Source: Actinoplanes sp. DH11 (GTDB lineage: Bacteria; Actinomycetota; Actinomycetes; Mycobacteriales; Micromonosporaceae). From it: a stretch of 64,000 nt of DNA. Location of the stretch: positions 310,001-374,000 of the forward strand of contig NZ_JAHWGU010000003.1 in NCBI RefSeq assembly GCF_020873875.1, read 5' to 3'. Each line of letters begins with the position of its first letter. Position 1 is the stretch's first letter. Positions 16,839 to 25,655 of this stretch are shown here, one piece after another. The translations under genes and the position numbers were made by a program. A model generated the notes under the pieces. That model did no database searches. It was not told where the DNA came from and saw only the letters and a program-made list of their open reading frames with translations.

Positions 16839-19800
16839 TCAGGTCTCCGGGATGGTGATGTCGAGGTGGCGCCGGCTCGTACCCGGATCGGGGTCCGCCG
16901 GATCGGCGCGCAGCCGGGTGCGCCACCGGCCGGCGATCCGGGTGGCGAGGTGACCGGCGGGCAGGTACTCCAGGCCGAGCGCGTGGACCTGGTCGGCACG
17001 CTCGGCGGCGGTCGCGGTGTCGACCTCACCGACCCGGACGACCAGGGCGGTGAGGTACGCCGTGACCGTCCACTGGTGGGCCTGGCCGAGCGCTGCCTCG
17101 AGCGCCGCCGCGGCCCGGTCGGCCTGCTCCGCCGCCTCGCCGGGCCGGCCGTCGCCGTGCAGGCAGAGCGCCAGGTCGGCCCGGGCGGCACCGGTGAACG
17201 GGTGTTCGGCGCCGAGCACCGACTCGTAGTGGCGCAGCGCCCCGGCGGCCAGCTCGGCCGCCCGCGCCGCGTCACCTAGTTCCAGCGCCTCGGCGGCGAC
17301 GCTGAGGCGGGTGGCCACGCTCTGCGGGTGGTCCGGGCCGAAACGGTCGTCGTACGCCTCGAGCACCTCCGCCATCGGCTCCCGGGCCGCCGGCGGTTCC
17401 CCGGCGAGGCGCTGCGCGACACCCAGATGCCGCCGCGCCCGCAGCCGCAGGCCGTCGTTGCGCTCCAGGCCGGCCTCTTCCATCTCCTGCTCGACCTTGC
17501 GCAACCGGCGCACCGCGGTGGTGACGTCACCGACCTCGCGGGTGTAGATGCCGATCTCCAGGGCCGACCACAACGTCTGCCGGGCCCGCGCGCCGAGCAA
17601 TCGGCGCCGGTCCTGGTAGGCGCGTTCCTCGGTGCGCAACGCCTCCTCCGGCTGCCCGCTGAGGAACTGCGAGAGCGCCAGGTTGTGCGCGGTGGTGAGC
17701 GTCTCCGGGTGACCCTCGCCGTGGGTCTGCACGAAGAACCGCCAGGTCGCCTGGTCCAGGGCGAGCGCGACGGCGAACTCGCCGAAGGCGCGGCGGGTGC
17801 CGGCGATGCCGCGGCGCAGCACCAGCGACCGGAAGTGGTCGCGGCCCAGCCGCCGGACGAACCGCTCCAGCATCTCCTCGTCAAGCGTCAGGGCGTCCGC
17901 GAACCGGCCGATCAGCCGGTAGATGTTGGTGAGTTCGTTGGCCAGCCGCAGAGTGAGCTCGTCGTCCGGCCACCGGCGGCGCCAGCGGTCCAGCCCGGCC
18001 TCGACCGGCGCGCAGATCTGCCGGACCTCCACCTGGTTGCCGCCGCGGACGATGAACCGGACCTGCCGGACCACCCACTCCCGGACGTCCGGCTCGTCGC
18101 CGTCCAGCGCCGCGCAGCTCCACAGGTGACGCTGCAGCTCGTCGTAGACCGCCTCGGTCCACTCCGCGGCGGCCGTCCGCATCCGGGTGTTGCCCTCCCA
18201 CGGCAGCACGATCGCCACCCGGGCCAGGGCCGTGCGGACCTGCTCGCGGCGCTGCTCCCGCTCGGTCGCGGTCATCCGCAGCAGCAGCAGCTCCCGGACC
18301 ACCGGCACCACCCGCAGCGGGCGCGGCTGCTGCCAGTCGACGGCGAAGAAGCCGAACCGGACACCGGTCCACACCATCCGGTCGATGTCGTCGGCGGTGA
18401 CCGGTTCGCCGCCGGCCGACAACTGCTCCAGCACCGCGGGGGCGCGGACGAGCCGCAGGTCGGGGCCGTCCGGCGCGAAGAAGGCGCACATCTCGGCGAG
18501 GCGGCGGGTCCGCAGCCCGTACGGGTCCTTCGCCAGCAGACCCAGCACCAGGTCCAGCAGGACGCCGAGCCGTTCCTGCGCCGGTGCTGCCGTCAGCGGC
18601 TCCACCAGGCCGGCGATCGCGGCCGGCAGCGCCTGCTGGATCGGCGGGATCCGGCCCTCCTCGTCGACCCGGACCCGCGAGTCGTGCACCCGGTGCCGCA
18701 GATAGGTGGCGGCCAGGGCCAGGCCGGCGGGGCTGCCGCCGGCCGCGGTGACCACGGCGTCCGCCTCGCTGTCGCTGAGCACGGCCAGCTGGTCGGTGAC
18801 GTCCTCGATCAGCCGGGCCAGGCCGTCCATCGCGTCCTTGCGGGGCAGCGCGCCGACCACCATCGTGTCCGGCGCCCCCGGCTCGGCGGCCCGGGAGGTG
18901 ACGAGCACGTGGCCGTCACCGCCGGTGGGCACCAGACCCGCGGGACCGGCCGGGTCCGGCGCGTCGTCGTAGACCAGCAGCCAGCGCCCCGGCCCAGACG
19001 TGCCGGGCGGCACCGGCGCGCCGCCGAGCAGCCGCAACGTCTCCGCGACCCGGTCGCCACGCGGCCGGACCGACAGCCGGCGGCCGAGCCGGTCCAGCGC
19101 CGTGCGCACCGTGCGCTCGTCGTGCGCGGAGATCCACAGGACGGTGTCGTAGTCGGCCTGGAACCGCAGCACGTACTCCAGGGCCACGTTGGACTTGCCG
19201 GTGCCCGGCTCGCCGCCGAGGACCACGGTGCGCGGGCCGTCACCGCCGAGCCGCTCCCGCAGCTCGACGATCTCCCGCTCCTGGCCGATGAAGGGCTCCC
19301 GCCCGTACGGCACGCCGTCCCAGATCGCCGGCCGCCCGAAGAGCCGGGCACTCGCCGGCCGGCCGCTGGTCCCGGTGTCCGTCGGGACCGTCCCGGCCAG
19401 GCCCAGCGCGGCGAACACCCGGGCCGCGGCGACCGCGCGCGTCGGGTCGTCGGTGAGGTCGACGATCACGTCGTCGTCGCGTTCCGGCAGGTAGAGGCCG
19501 GCCGACAGCACCACGGTCACGGCCTCGTCGGCGTCGCGCCAGCAGTCCAGTCGCTCCAGCGCGTCGGCGCCGCAGTCAGCGGAGAGCACGGCGACGACCG
19601 GGAGCCGGCCGGCCGCGTGGTGACCACCGGTCACCGGTTCGGTCACCGTCGCGATGCCGGCGCGGCGCAGGATGTCGCTCAGCCACTCGACGATGTGCAG
19701 TTCCTTCGGGTGGAACAGCACCCGGACCGGCTCCGGCGGGTGCACCGGGTGCTCGCCCTGCTCACCCTGGTGGCTCATCACCGCGACGTACCGCGCCGCC

Positions 19801-20627
19801 AGGCTGTCCGGGCGCACCGGCACCTCGGCGGCGGTGCCGGGCACCAGGCGGGCGGCGAGCCTGCCGTACGCCGCCGACAGTGCCGAACCGGCCGGCTCCT
19901 TCAGCACCGCCAGGTAGTCGTAGTACAGCTGCGGCGGCAGCGGAACAAGCGGCGGCGGGTCGCCGGCGAACCGCCCGAAGTAGCGGTCGATGTCGGACCG
20001 GCTGCGCCACGCCTGCTCGGCGTCGCCGTCGAAGTTGCGCCCGGCCAGCACGATCGGCAGCTCGCCCGGCTTGGCCCGGACGATCCGCTCGGTGATGTGC
20101 GCGGTGATCCGGACGCTGTCGAACTCCGGTTTGAGGCAGACCACCAGGCTGTCGCTGAGCGCGGCCAGCGCCGCCGGCAGCTCCGCGGAGTCGTCGTCGG
20201 CCGGTGCGTCGACGAGCACGCAGTCGTACCGCGAGTCGTGCAGCGCCTCGCGCAGCCCGGGCATCCGGTCGGCCGGGGGCAGCACGGTCCGGACGATGTC
20301 GAGCCGCCCGCCACCCACCGCGTAGCGCCCGGCCACGGCGTCGGCGGGGGCGTGCCGGTGCCCGGCCGGGCGCAGCGCCGCCGTCAGCTGATCACCCAGC
20401 ATCGCCGCGGCCGGTCCGGTGCCGGCCAGGAACGGGCGCAGGTACTCACTGGCCTCGGCGCCCTCGGTGCTGAAGTCGAGGACCAGCACGTCACGCCCGC
20501 GCCGGGCCAGGATCCACGCCAGATTGTCGAGGACGCTGGTGCGGCCGGTGTTGCTGGCCGAGGCGACGAACGTGACAACCAATTTCTCCGAATTCGCGTT
20601 CGGGAAAGTGGCGCTCGTGACGGTCAT
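16839..20627 (-). CDS. FxsT-like pseudo-ParA / TIR-like / NB-ARC / TPR protein
   Basis: A 1262-residue protein. Residues 13-260 look like a ParA/MinD ATPase, but the P-loop region is SASNTGRTS, without the signature lysines, so nucleotide binding may be lost. Residues about 300-405 (VRVLFHPKELHIVEWLSDIL, PVVAVLSADCG) resemble a degenerate TIR domain. Residues 430-760 are an NB-ARC ATPase with GGEPGTGKSN and WLLVYDDAPD. The last 450 residues are TPRs (ETLTTAHNLALSQF, HPQSVATRLSVAAEAL). This order matches tetratricopeptide proteins of FxSxx-COOH systems. The short peptide gene lies 40 bp upstream. Confidence 0.85.
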   Translation of the reverse strand: MTVTSATFPNANSEKLVVTFVASASNTGRTSVLDNLAWILARRGRDVLVLDFSTEGAEASEYLRPFLAGTGPAAAMLGDQLTAALRPAGHRHAPADAVAGRYAVGGGRLDIVRTVLPPADRMPGLREALHDSRYDCVLVDAPADDDSAELPAALAALSDSLVVCLKPEFDSVRITAHITERIVRAKPGELPIVLAGRNFDGDAEQAWRSRSDIDRYFGRFAGDPPPLVPLPPQLYYDYLAVLKEPAGSALSAAYGRLAARLVPGTAAEVPVRPDSLAARYVAVMSHQGEQGEHPVHPPEPVRVLFHPKELHIVEWLSDILRRAGIATVTEPVTGGHHAAGRLPVVAVLSADCGADALERLDCWRDADEAVTVVLSAGLYLPERDDDVIVDLTDDPTRAVAAARVFAALGLAGTVPTDTGTSGRPASARLFGRPAIWDGVPYGREPFIGQEREIVELRERLGGDGPRTVVLGGEPGTGKSNVALEYVLRFQADYDTVLWISAHDERTVRTALDRLGRRLSVRPRGDRVAETLRLLGGAPVPPGTSGPGRWLLVYDDAPDPAGPAGLVPTGGDGHVLVTSRAAEPGAPDTMVVGALPRKDAMDGLARLIEDVTDQLAVLSDSEADAVVTAAGGSPAGLALAATYLRHRVHDSRVRVDEEGRIPPIQQALPAAIAGLVEPLTAAPAQERLGVLLDLVLGLLAKDPYGLRTRRLAEMCAFFAPDGPDLRLVRAPAVLEQLSAGGEPVTADDIDRMVWTGVRFGFFAVDWQQPRPLRVVPVVRELLLLRMTATEREQRREQVRTALARVAIVLPWEGNTRMRTAAAEWTEAVYDELQRHLWSCAALDGDEPDVREWVVRQVRFIVRGGNQVEVRQICAPVEAGLDRWRRRWPDDELTLRLANELTNIYRLIGRFADALTLDEEMLERFVRRLGRDHFRSLVLRRGIAGTRRAFGEFAVALALDQATWRFFVQTHGEGHPETLTTAHNLALSQFLSGQPEEALRTEERAYQDRRRLLGARARQTLWSALEIGIYTREVGDVTTAVRRLRKVEQEMEEAGLERNDGLRLRARRHLGVAQRLAGEPPAAREPMAEVLEAYDDRFGPDHPQSVATRLSVAAEALELGDAARAAELAAGALRHYESVLGAEHPFTGAARADLALCLHGDGRPGEAAEQADRAAAALEAALGQAHQWTVTAYLTALVVRVGEVDTATAAERADQVHALGLEYLPAGHLATRIAGRWRTRLRADPADPDPGTSRRHLDITIPET

Positions 20628-20667
20628 GGGGTCTCCGCGAATCGACCAGATATCGGCATGGCAAACA

Positions 20668-20892
20668 CTACTGGATCGGCATGTCCGGATCCGGATCCTC
20701 GATGCCCCGCCACGGATCGGTGAAGTTGTCGAACGCCGAGTACTGCTCGGTCAGGTCACCTGCCTCCTGCAATATACGGCGCAGCCCGGGCAGGAGGAAG
20801 GAGTCGGTGATGCCGTCCACCTCGTGGAGCCCGGCACCGGTCAGGTCCAGCAGATCAGAAATGAGGGACGGTTCGCCGTCCTCCTGGGCCAT
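20668..20892 (-). CDS. FxsA-like short precursor peptide (74 aa)
   Basis: A 74-residue acidic peptide with a good ribosome site (AGGTGA). The part DLLDLTGAGLHEV ... DSFLLPGLRRILQEA resembles the leader of FxSxx-COOH precursors, where a DLTGVSL-like stretch precedes a helix ending in LRR. The following SAFDNFTDPW sits where the FxS core is expected, but a tail of about 14 residues rich in Asp and Pro extends beyond it and ends in PIQ rather than FxSxx. Asp and Asn in this segment are candidate targets for the divergent HEXXH enzyme. Function as a RiPP precursor is inference. Confidence 0.7.
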   Translation of the reverse strand: MAQEDGEPSLISDLLDLTGAGLHEVDGITDSFLLPGLRRILQEAGDLTEQYSAFDNFTDPWRGIEDPDPDMPIQ

Positions 20893-21005
20893 TGATCACC
20901 TACCACCCGTCGGAGTCATGGCGACTACATGAGACCGAGGATAAGAGAATTCATCCGGTTTCACCTCTGTCGATCTCGTGACAATCGGCGGACTACCGTG
21001 GAGGC

Positions 21006-22115
21006 GTGACAGCCGCACCGCCGCCACCACGGTTCATCCGGGTGCCGCAGAGCACGCTGTGGTCGCTGGCCCGGGGCGGTGGGGGAGCGGCCGCGGTGCG
21101 GATGCTGCGGGAGACGCAGCGCAGCAAGACGCTGCTGATGACCCGGGCGGCGGTCGAGTCCGCGGTGCGGCACGGGCACCCGGAGGCGCATCTGGCGATG
21201 CGCGGTTACCGCACGCTACGGACGATGAGCGTACGGGCACCGGCGCACACCCGTCGTGTCCTGGATTCTCCGCATACCGGCCTGTGGGCATTGCGGACCC
21301 TGCAGGCCGTGGAGCGCGGGCAGCCACTGCCGCCCGGCGGGCTCACCGACGTGATCGCCCGGGCCGGCGGCACGCCGCGGCCCGGGATCGAGGCGGAGTC
21401 CGGTGGGCTGTGGATGAGCCTGCGCGTCGACGGGCTGGCCGGTGGCTACCGCCCGGACACCACCCCCGACGATGAGTTGCGGCTCGATCGGTGGCGTGCC
21501 GACATCGCCGCCGGCTGGCAGATCCTGGTGCGTCACCATCGGCCGGTCGCCGAGGAATTCGCGGCCGCGATGTCGGTTCTGGTGCCGGTCCGGCGCAAAG
21601 GCGACGGTCATTTCAGTGCGACCCTGCGGCACGCGTTCGGCATGTTGATCATGTCGCGCCCGCCGGACGGAAAACGGGCCGCACTGACTTTCGCCCACGA
21701 GCTGATGCACGCGAAACTCTCCGCGATCATGGACCTTTTCCTCCTCGTCGAACCCGGGGTGACCGAACTGTTCCACGCGCCCTGGCGGCCCGACCCGCGA
21801 CCCGCTTCCGCGCTGCTCCAGGGCATTTACGCGCATCTTGGTGTGGCGGCGTTCTGGCGGCGCCAGGCACGCGCGGAACGGGACGCCGTCGCGCGTGCCG
21901 AGGCGCAAGTCGAATTCGTGCGCTGGGGCGACGGCGCGGCCCGGGCGGCCGCCGCCCTGCTCGACCGGGACGTGCTCACGCCGGTGGGTGCGCGGTTCGT
22001 CCGGCAGATCGCCGGGGAACTCGGCCGGTACCTCGCCGAGCCGGTGCCGGCAGAGATCGTGACCGAGGCGCGGTGGCGCAACGAGGAGCACCGCCGCCGG
22101 GTGGGCGGCTCCTGA
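21006..22115 (+). CDS. HEXXH-motif peptide-modification enzyme (peptide beta-hydroxylase type)
   Basis: A 369-residue protein of the HEXXH-motif family found with RiPP precursors, members of which are described as 2-oxoglutarate-dependent peptide beta-hydroxylases. The metal motif is HELMH near residue 235, followed by KLSAIMDLFLLVEPG and the characteristic FHAPWRPDPRP and LLQGIYAHLGVAAFWRR segments. In related loci the domain is often fused to or beside a radical-SAM FxsB; here it stands alone. It is divergent from the FxsA-like peptide with 113 bp between starts. GTG start with GGAGG close upstream. Confidence 0.85.
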   Translation: MTAAPPPPRFIRVPQSTLWSLARGGGGAAAVRMLRETQRSKTLLMTRAAVESAVRHGHPEAHLAMRGYRTLRTMSVRAPAHTRRVLDSPHTGLWALRTLQAVERGQPLPPGGLTDVIARAGGTPRPGIEAESGGLWMSLRVDGLAGGYRPDTTPDDELRLDRWRADIAAGWQILVRHHRPVAEEFAAAMSVLVPVRRKGDGHFSATLRHAFGMLIMSRPPDGKRAALTFAHELMHAKLSAIMDLFLLVEPGVTELFHAPWRPDPRPASALLQGIYAHLGVAAFWRRQARAERDAVARAEAQVEFVRWGDGAARAAAALLDRDVLTPVGARFVRQIAGELGRYLAEPVPAEIVTEARWRNEEHRRRVGGS

Positions 22116-22144
22116 TCCCTGCTCGCCGGCCGCTGTTCCGTGGC

Positions 22145-22927
22145 TCAGGAGCCGGGGTGCGTGCCGCCCGGTCCGGGTGGCGGGCCGTAGGTCTGCGGTG
22201 CGGCGGTGCGCAGGTCGTGGATCGGCACGTCCTGACCGAAAACGCTCGCTATCGACACCGAGACGCCGCGCAGCGCCACGTCGGCGCCCTCCCGGACGGC
22301 GGCGTGCACCGCCTCGCGCGCCGCCCGGACCCGCTCGGTGCCCAGCATCGCCGGGACCGTGACACCGCGCCCGGACAGGTCCGTGACGAACCGGCCGAGC
22401 AGGGCCGCGCCCCGGCTGCGGCGGCGCATCGACCAGCCCAGGAACAGGCTGCTGCCGTACGGGAAGACCGACACGACGAAGCGGTACCCACCGTCGGTGA
22501 CCAGCAGCCGGTTGTTGACGGCGTCCGGCGCCAGCACGTCGGTGCGGACCCGGAGCGCGGTGGCGTTGAGCGGGAAACCCCGGTGGCGCAGGGTGCCGTA
22601 GATCGCGGCGTACGCCGAGTCGGCGGCCTGCCACCGGTCCTCGAGCAGCACCGTCCACCCGGCGATCGGCTCGTCCACGCGAGCGGCCAGCAGCACCGCC
22701 CAGAACGCGGTGAACGCGAACAGGTGACCGAAATGGAACATGGCCGGGCCCGCCCCGCCGGCGGCGAGCAGGAAACCGAGGAAGGCGAACAACGCCCACA
22801 CCAGGAACGCCGACAACGCCGCACCCAGCACCATCCGGCCGATCGTCCACGCCGGCACCGCGTCGTCGACACCGGGCTCGGCGCCGCCGTGACGCAGGCC
22901 CTGCATCCGGTACGCGGCGTCGCTCAT
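22145..22927 (-). CDS. Membrane protein of unknown function
   Basis: A 260-residue protein with two or three N-terminal transmembrane helices (about residues 30-52, 62-78) after a short cytosolic start. A soluble domain with strands such as LRVRTDVLAPDAV and YRFVVSVFPYGSSLFLGW follows, ending in a Pro/Gly tail. No family recognised. It lies 65 bp downstream of the zinc-ribbon gene on the same strand and may share its transcript. It converges on the HEXXH gene with a 29-bp gap. Confidence 0.78.
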   Translation of the reverse strand: MSDAAYRMQGLRHGGAEPGVDDAVPAWTIGRMVLGAALSAFLVWALFAFLGFLLAAGGAGPAMFHFGHLFAFTAFWAVLLAARVDEPIAGWTVLLEDRWQAADSAYAAIYGTLRHRGFPLNATALRVRTDVLAPDAVNNRLLVTDGGYRFVVSVFPYGSSLFLGWSMRRRSRGAALLGRFVTDLSGRGVTVPAMLGTERVRAAREAVHAAVREGADVALRGVSVSIASVFGQDVPIHDLRTAAPQTYGPPPGPGGTHPGS

Positions 22928-22940
22928 GACTCCTCCGATC

Positions 22941-23006
22941 GCTGCGGGTCAGCCCAGAGTGAGCTGCGGGTGAACCCGGAGTGGGCTGCGGGTCAGCCCA
23001 GGGTGA
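22941..23006. repeat. Three tandem 22-bp repeats
   Basis: Units at 22941-22962, 22963-22984 and 22985-23006 each begin GCTGCGGGT and end in AGTGA, AGTGG or GGTGA. Units 1 and 3 differ at one base. The third covers the stop of the zinc-ribbon gene (22993) and the other two fill the gap to the next gene. Repeat slippage here would alter the spacing between the two genes. Confidence 0.85.
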
Positions 23007-24327
23007 TCTGGATGCCCGACGCCGACACCTGCGCGATGCCGTTGACCCGGAACGGCGCCGAACCCTTCTCGGTGCGCCGGACGCCGGTGCCGTCGACGTA
23101 TGTGACCATCCAGCGAACCGTCCCGGCGCCGTCATCGGTGATCGTCACGCCACCGCCGCCGAACCAGGTCGCGGCCGCCGGCCGCACGGTGACCTTGGGG
23201 TAGGCGGCGACCGTCCACCGTACCGTCGCGTTCTGCCCCCACACGGTGAGCCCGAACGGACAGCCCGGGATCTGCGCGGCAGTGGTGCCGGCGCACCTGT
23301 CGATCGTCGCCCGCACCTCCGCCTGAATCTTCTTCGCGGCACCGGGCGCCAGCTCCGGCACACCGAAGTCGAGGGGCGCCACATAGCCGCCCTGCATCCC
23401 CGGCGCCGCGACGGCGGTAGCGGTGGCCGCGCCGAGCAGCACGTTCGCGGCGGCCTCGGCCCGGAACACGCCGGGAAACCCGACGAGGTCGGCCTGCCCG
23501 CCGAGCGCAATGCCGTTGACCTTGACGGCGCGGCCCTGCGCGTTGCCGACGGCGAGCGTGACGAACGGCGCGCGCAACGCGTAGCCGTCGTCGTCGGCCC
23601 GCACCACCAGGATGTCCTGGCTGACACCGGTGCCACCGGCGCTGTACCGCACCGGCACGACGGTGGCCTGCCGCCCCAGACCCGGATCGGCGTCCCTGCT
23701 GTCACCGATCCGGACATCGGAGGGTCGCACGCCGGCGTCCAACCCACCGTCGGTGAGCAGCGGATACTGCGCCGGGTCGATCTTGTCGCCGAGGAAGACC
23801 AGGTCCAGGGCCGCGCTCGCGTCACCCTCGGCCAGCGCCTCGAAGTAGTCGGCGACCGTCGAACGCGGCGTGTCGGTGAGCAGCCGTGACACGCCGACAG
23901 CGGCCACACCGGCGAGCAGGACGGCGGTGACCGCCGCGATCGCGAGGACCACGGACCGCCGCCCGACCGGCGGCCGGGGCGGTGGCCCCACCGCCTGCCA
24001 GGGCGGCCCGCCGAACGGTGGCCCGCCGGGCGGCGGATCGCTGAACGGTGGCCCGCTGGGTGGCGGGGTGCTGGAGGGCGCACTGCTGGGCGGCGGGCTG
24101 CTGAATGGGCCTCCAGAAGCGAGGCCGCTGGGCGTGGGAGCGGTGACGGAGACTTCAAGAGCGAGACCGCCGGGCATGGGGGCGCCGGCTGGAGCAGGGC
24201 CGGCGGGCCCGGGGGTGGGGAGGTCGATCACCGGCATGCCGCAGTACTGGCATGACGGGTCTGAGGCGGTGACGTTGCCGCCGCAGCGGAAGCAGACGCC
24301 GGCGGTGGTCGCCTCGGCTGAACCCAT
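22993..24327 (-). CDS. Zinc-ribbon membrane protein with extracytoplasmic domain
   Basis: A 444-residue protein. Residues 11-31 form a zinc ribbon (CFRCG and CQYCG). A long Pro/Gly/Ser linker with repeated GGPPFG and SSPPP units runs to about 125, then one transmembrane helix (SVVLAIAAVTAVLLAGVAAV). The outer part of about 290 residues begins with an NTF2-like unit (TVADYFEALAEGDASAALDLV). Such proteins are common in actinomycetes and poorly characterised. The ATG at 24327 directly precedes the zinc ribbon. Confidence 0.82.
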   Translation of the reverse strand: MGSAEATTAGVCFRCGGNVTASDPSCQYCGMPVIDLPTPGPAGPAPAGAPMPGGLALEVSVTAPTPSGLASGGPFSSPPPSSAPSSTPPPSGPPFSDPPPGGPPFGGPPWQAVGPPPRPPVGRRSVVLAIAAVTAVLLAGVAAVGVSRLLTDTPRSTVADYFEALAEGDASAALDLVFLGDKIDPAQYPLLTDGGLDAGVRPSDVRIGDSRDADPGLGRQATVVPVRYSAGGTGVSQDILVVRADDDGYALRAPFVTLAVGNAQGRAVKVNGIALGGQADLVGFPGVFRAEAAANVLLGAATATAVAAPGMQGGYVAPLDFGVPELAPGAAKKIQAEVRATIDRCAGTTAAQIPGCPFGLTVWGQNATVRWTVAAYPKVTVRPAAATWFGGGGVTITDDGAGTVRWMVTYVDGTGVRRTEKGSAPFRVNGIAQVSASGIQITLG

Positions 24328-24543
24328 TGCCGGTGTACTCCTGTCCGATCCGGGCGGTCCCAGGTGACCGGAACGTATCGCAAACTCGTGACCGGTTCGG
24401 GGGGTTTGCGGGAAGTGGCGGCCGGTGCTGGGGGATTGCGATGCCATTGGGGGCGGTGCGGACCTGGCGCTCGACCAGCCCGGGGGAGTGGTGGCCCGTA
24501 CTCTCCTCTTGTGCAAATTGGTTGGCGATGGAAACCTATCGGC

Positions 24544-25245
24544 ATGACTGCGGAATCGATATCGGCCGGCGATGATCCTCGGCGGCTGCTGGCGGACGTG
24601 CGTGGCCTCGCCCAGCGGGTGCGGCTCGATCAGCGGGTGACGTGGCTGCCGCTGCTGGTGCTGGGCCTCGTGTCGCTCGGGGCCATCGTCGTGCATCGGC
24701 TGACCTCGCCCGAACTCCTCGAGTGCCAGGCGATGCCGGACGGCAGCCAGGTGTGCCAGGTGTGGTTCCAGGCGGTGCAGATTTACTGGTGGGTGGCGCT
24801 CGTCGCCGCCTACGTGCTGATCGCCGTGGGGTACCGGCGGGTTGCCCGCAAGCGAGGGCTCGGCACCCGGATGTGGCCGTATGTGATTACCGGCGTCGCG
24901 CTCGTCGTGATCTCCGCCGCGGTGTCCGGTGTGTGGGGCGTGCTCGACAACCCCTACTTCCCGGACGTGCCGCCCGCGTCCGTCCAGTTCCTCCTGCGGC
25001 TGGCGGACCCGACCGGCGCGATCGGGGTGGCCCTGCTCGTGCTGGCCTGGCTGGAACGGCGTCCGGCACTGCTGATCTTCACTGTCGGATACCTGGTGGT
25101 GGCGCTGACGCCGATCAACTTCGGCTGGGGCGAGCACTGGGGGTCGAACTGGGAGTTCGCGCCGCAGCTCGTCATCAACGGCGGCCTGCTGCTGCTCGGC
25201 AGCGCCGGCTTCCTGCTGGCCCACCGGCTGCGGCGGCCCCGATGA
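24544..25245 (+). CDS. Six-helix integral membrane protein
   Basis: A 233-residue hydrophobic protein with about six transmembrane helices and a two-cysteine loop (LLECQAMPDGSQVCQVWF) after the first helix, which would be outside and could form a disulphide. No family recognised. A GTG at 24511 in the same frame sits six bases after a TACTCT hexamer (24499-24504), so a leaderless start eleven codons upstream is possible. The stop overlaps the next ATG (ATGA), coupling it to a small DNA-binding protein, a common membrane-protein/HTH pairing. Confidence 0.82.
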   Translation: MTAESISAGDDPRRLLADVRGLAQRVRLDQRVTWLPLLVLGLVSLGAIVVHRLTSPELLECQAMPDGSQVCQVWFQAVQIYWWVALVAAYVLIAVGYRRVARKRGLGTRMWPYVITGVALVVISAAVSGVWGVLDNPYFPDVPPASVQFLLRLADPTGAIGVALLVLAWLERRPALLIFTVGYLVVALTPINFGWGEHWGSNWEFAPQLVINGGLLLLGSAGFLLAHRLRRPR

Positions 25246-25655
25246 GCGAGCAGGCGGCCCCGATGAGCGAGCAGGCCGCAGCCCCGGACGCGGCGGCTTC
25301 GGCGACCGGATCCGGCTCGGGCGACGCGGTCCCGGTGACCGGAAACGCTCACCCGGTCACCGGGCTCGACGACGTGGTGCACCAGCGGGTGCGGCTCGGC
25401 ATCCTGACCATCGCGCAGGAGGCGCGGCGGGTGGAGTTCGGTTATCTGCGTGAGCAGCTCGGGCTGACCGCCGGCAACCTCTCCAAGCACCTCAGCGTGC
25501 TGGAGGCGGCCGGCCTGATCGAGGTCGAGAAGGGGTACGCCGGGCGGCGTGGCCGGACCTGGATCACGCTGACCGCAGCCGGCAGCGCCGCGCTCGCCGA
25601 GGAGATCGAACGGCTGAAGCAACTGATCAGCCGGGTGGAAGGGATCGGCGCCTAG
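25242..25655 (+). CDS. Winged-helix transcriptional regulator
   Basis: A 137-residue regulator. After a disordered 45-residue start comes a winged helix: LGILTIAQEARRVEFGYLREQL, the recognition helix region TAGNLSKHLSVLEAAGLIEVEK, and a wing RRGRTWITLT. This matches the small MarR/ArsR-like HTH family that often accompanies a membrane protein. The first two heptapeptides (MSEQAAP) are a tandem duplication, giving two ATG starts 21 bp apart (25242 and 25263). Its 3' end overlaps the convergent gene by 4 bp. Confidence 0.88.
   Translation: MSEQAAPMSEQAAAPDAAASATGSGSGDAVPVTGNAHPVTGLDDVVHQRVRLGILTIAQEARRVEFGYLREQLGLTAGNLSKHLSVLEAAGLIEVEKGYAGRRGRTWITLTAAGSAALAEEIERLKQLISRVEGIGA

Noticed and set aside
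17328..20723. 1131-codon open frame on the plus strand
   Set aside because: It is the antisense shadow of the FxsT-like gene, with the Arg/Pro/Gly/Val-rich composition such shadows have in GC-rich DNA and no domain.
24511..24543. Leaderless GTG start for the six-helix membrane gene
   Set aside because: The TACTCT hexamer is suitably placed but no -35 was found; the ATG at 24544 is kept as the main start and this one is only mentioned.
22993..25224. Zinc-ribbon gene extended to 743 codons
   Set aside because: The upstream part is antisense to the membrane-protein gene and is low complexity; the zinc ribbon begins at the ATG at 24327.
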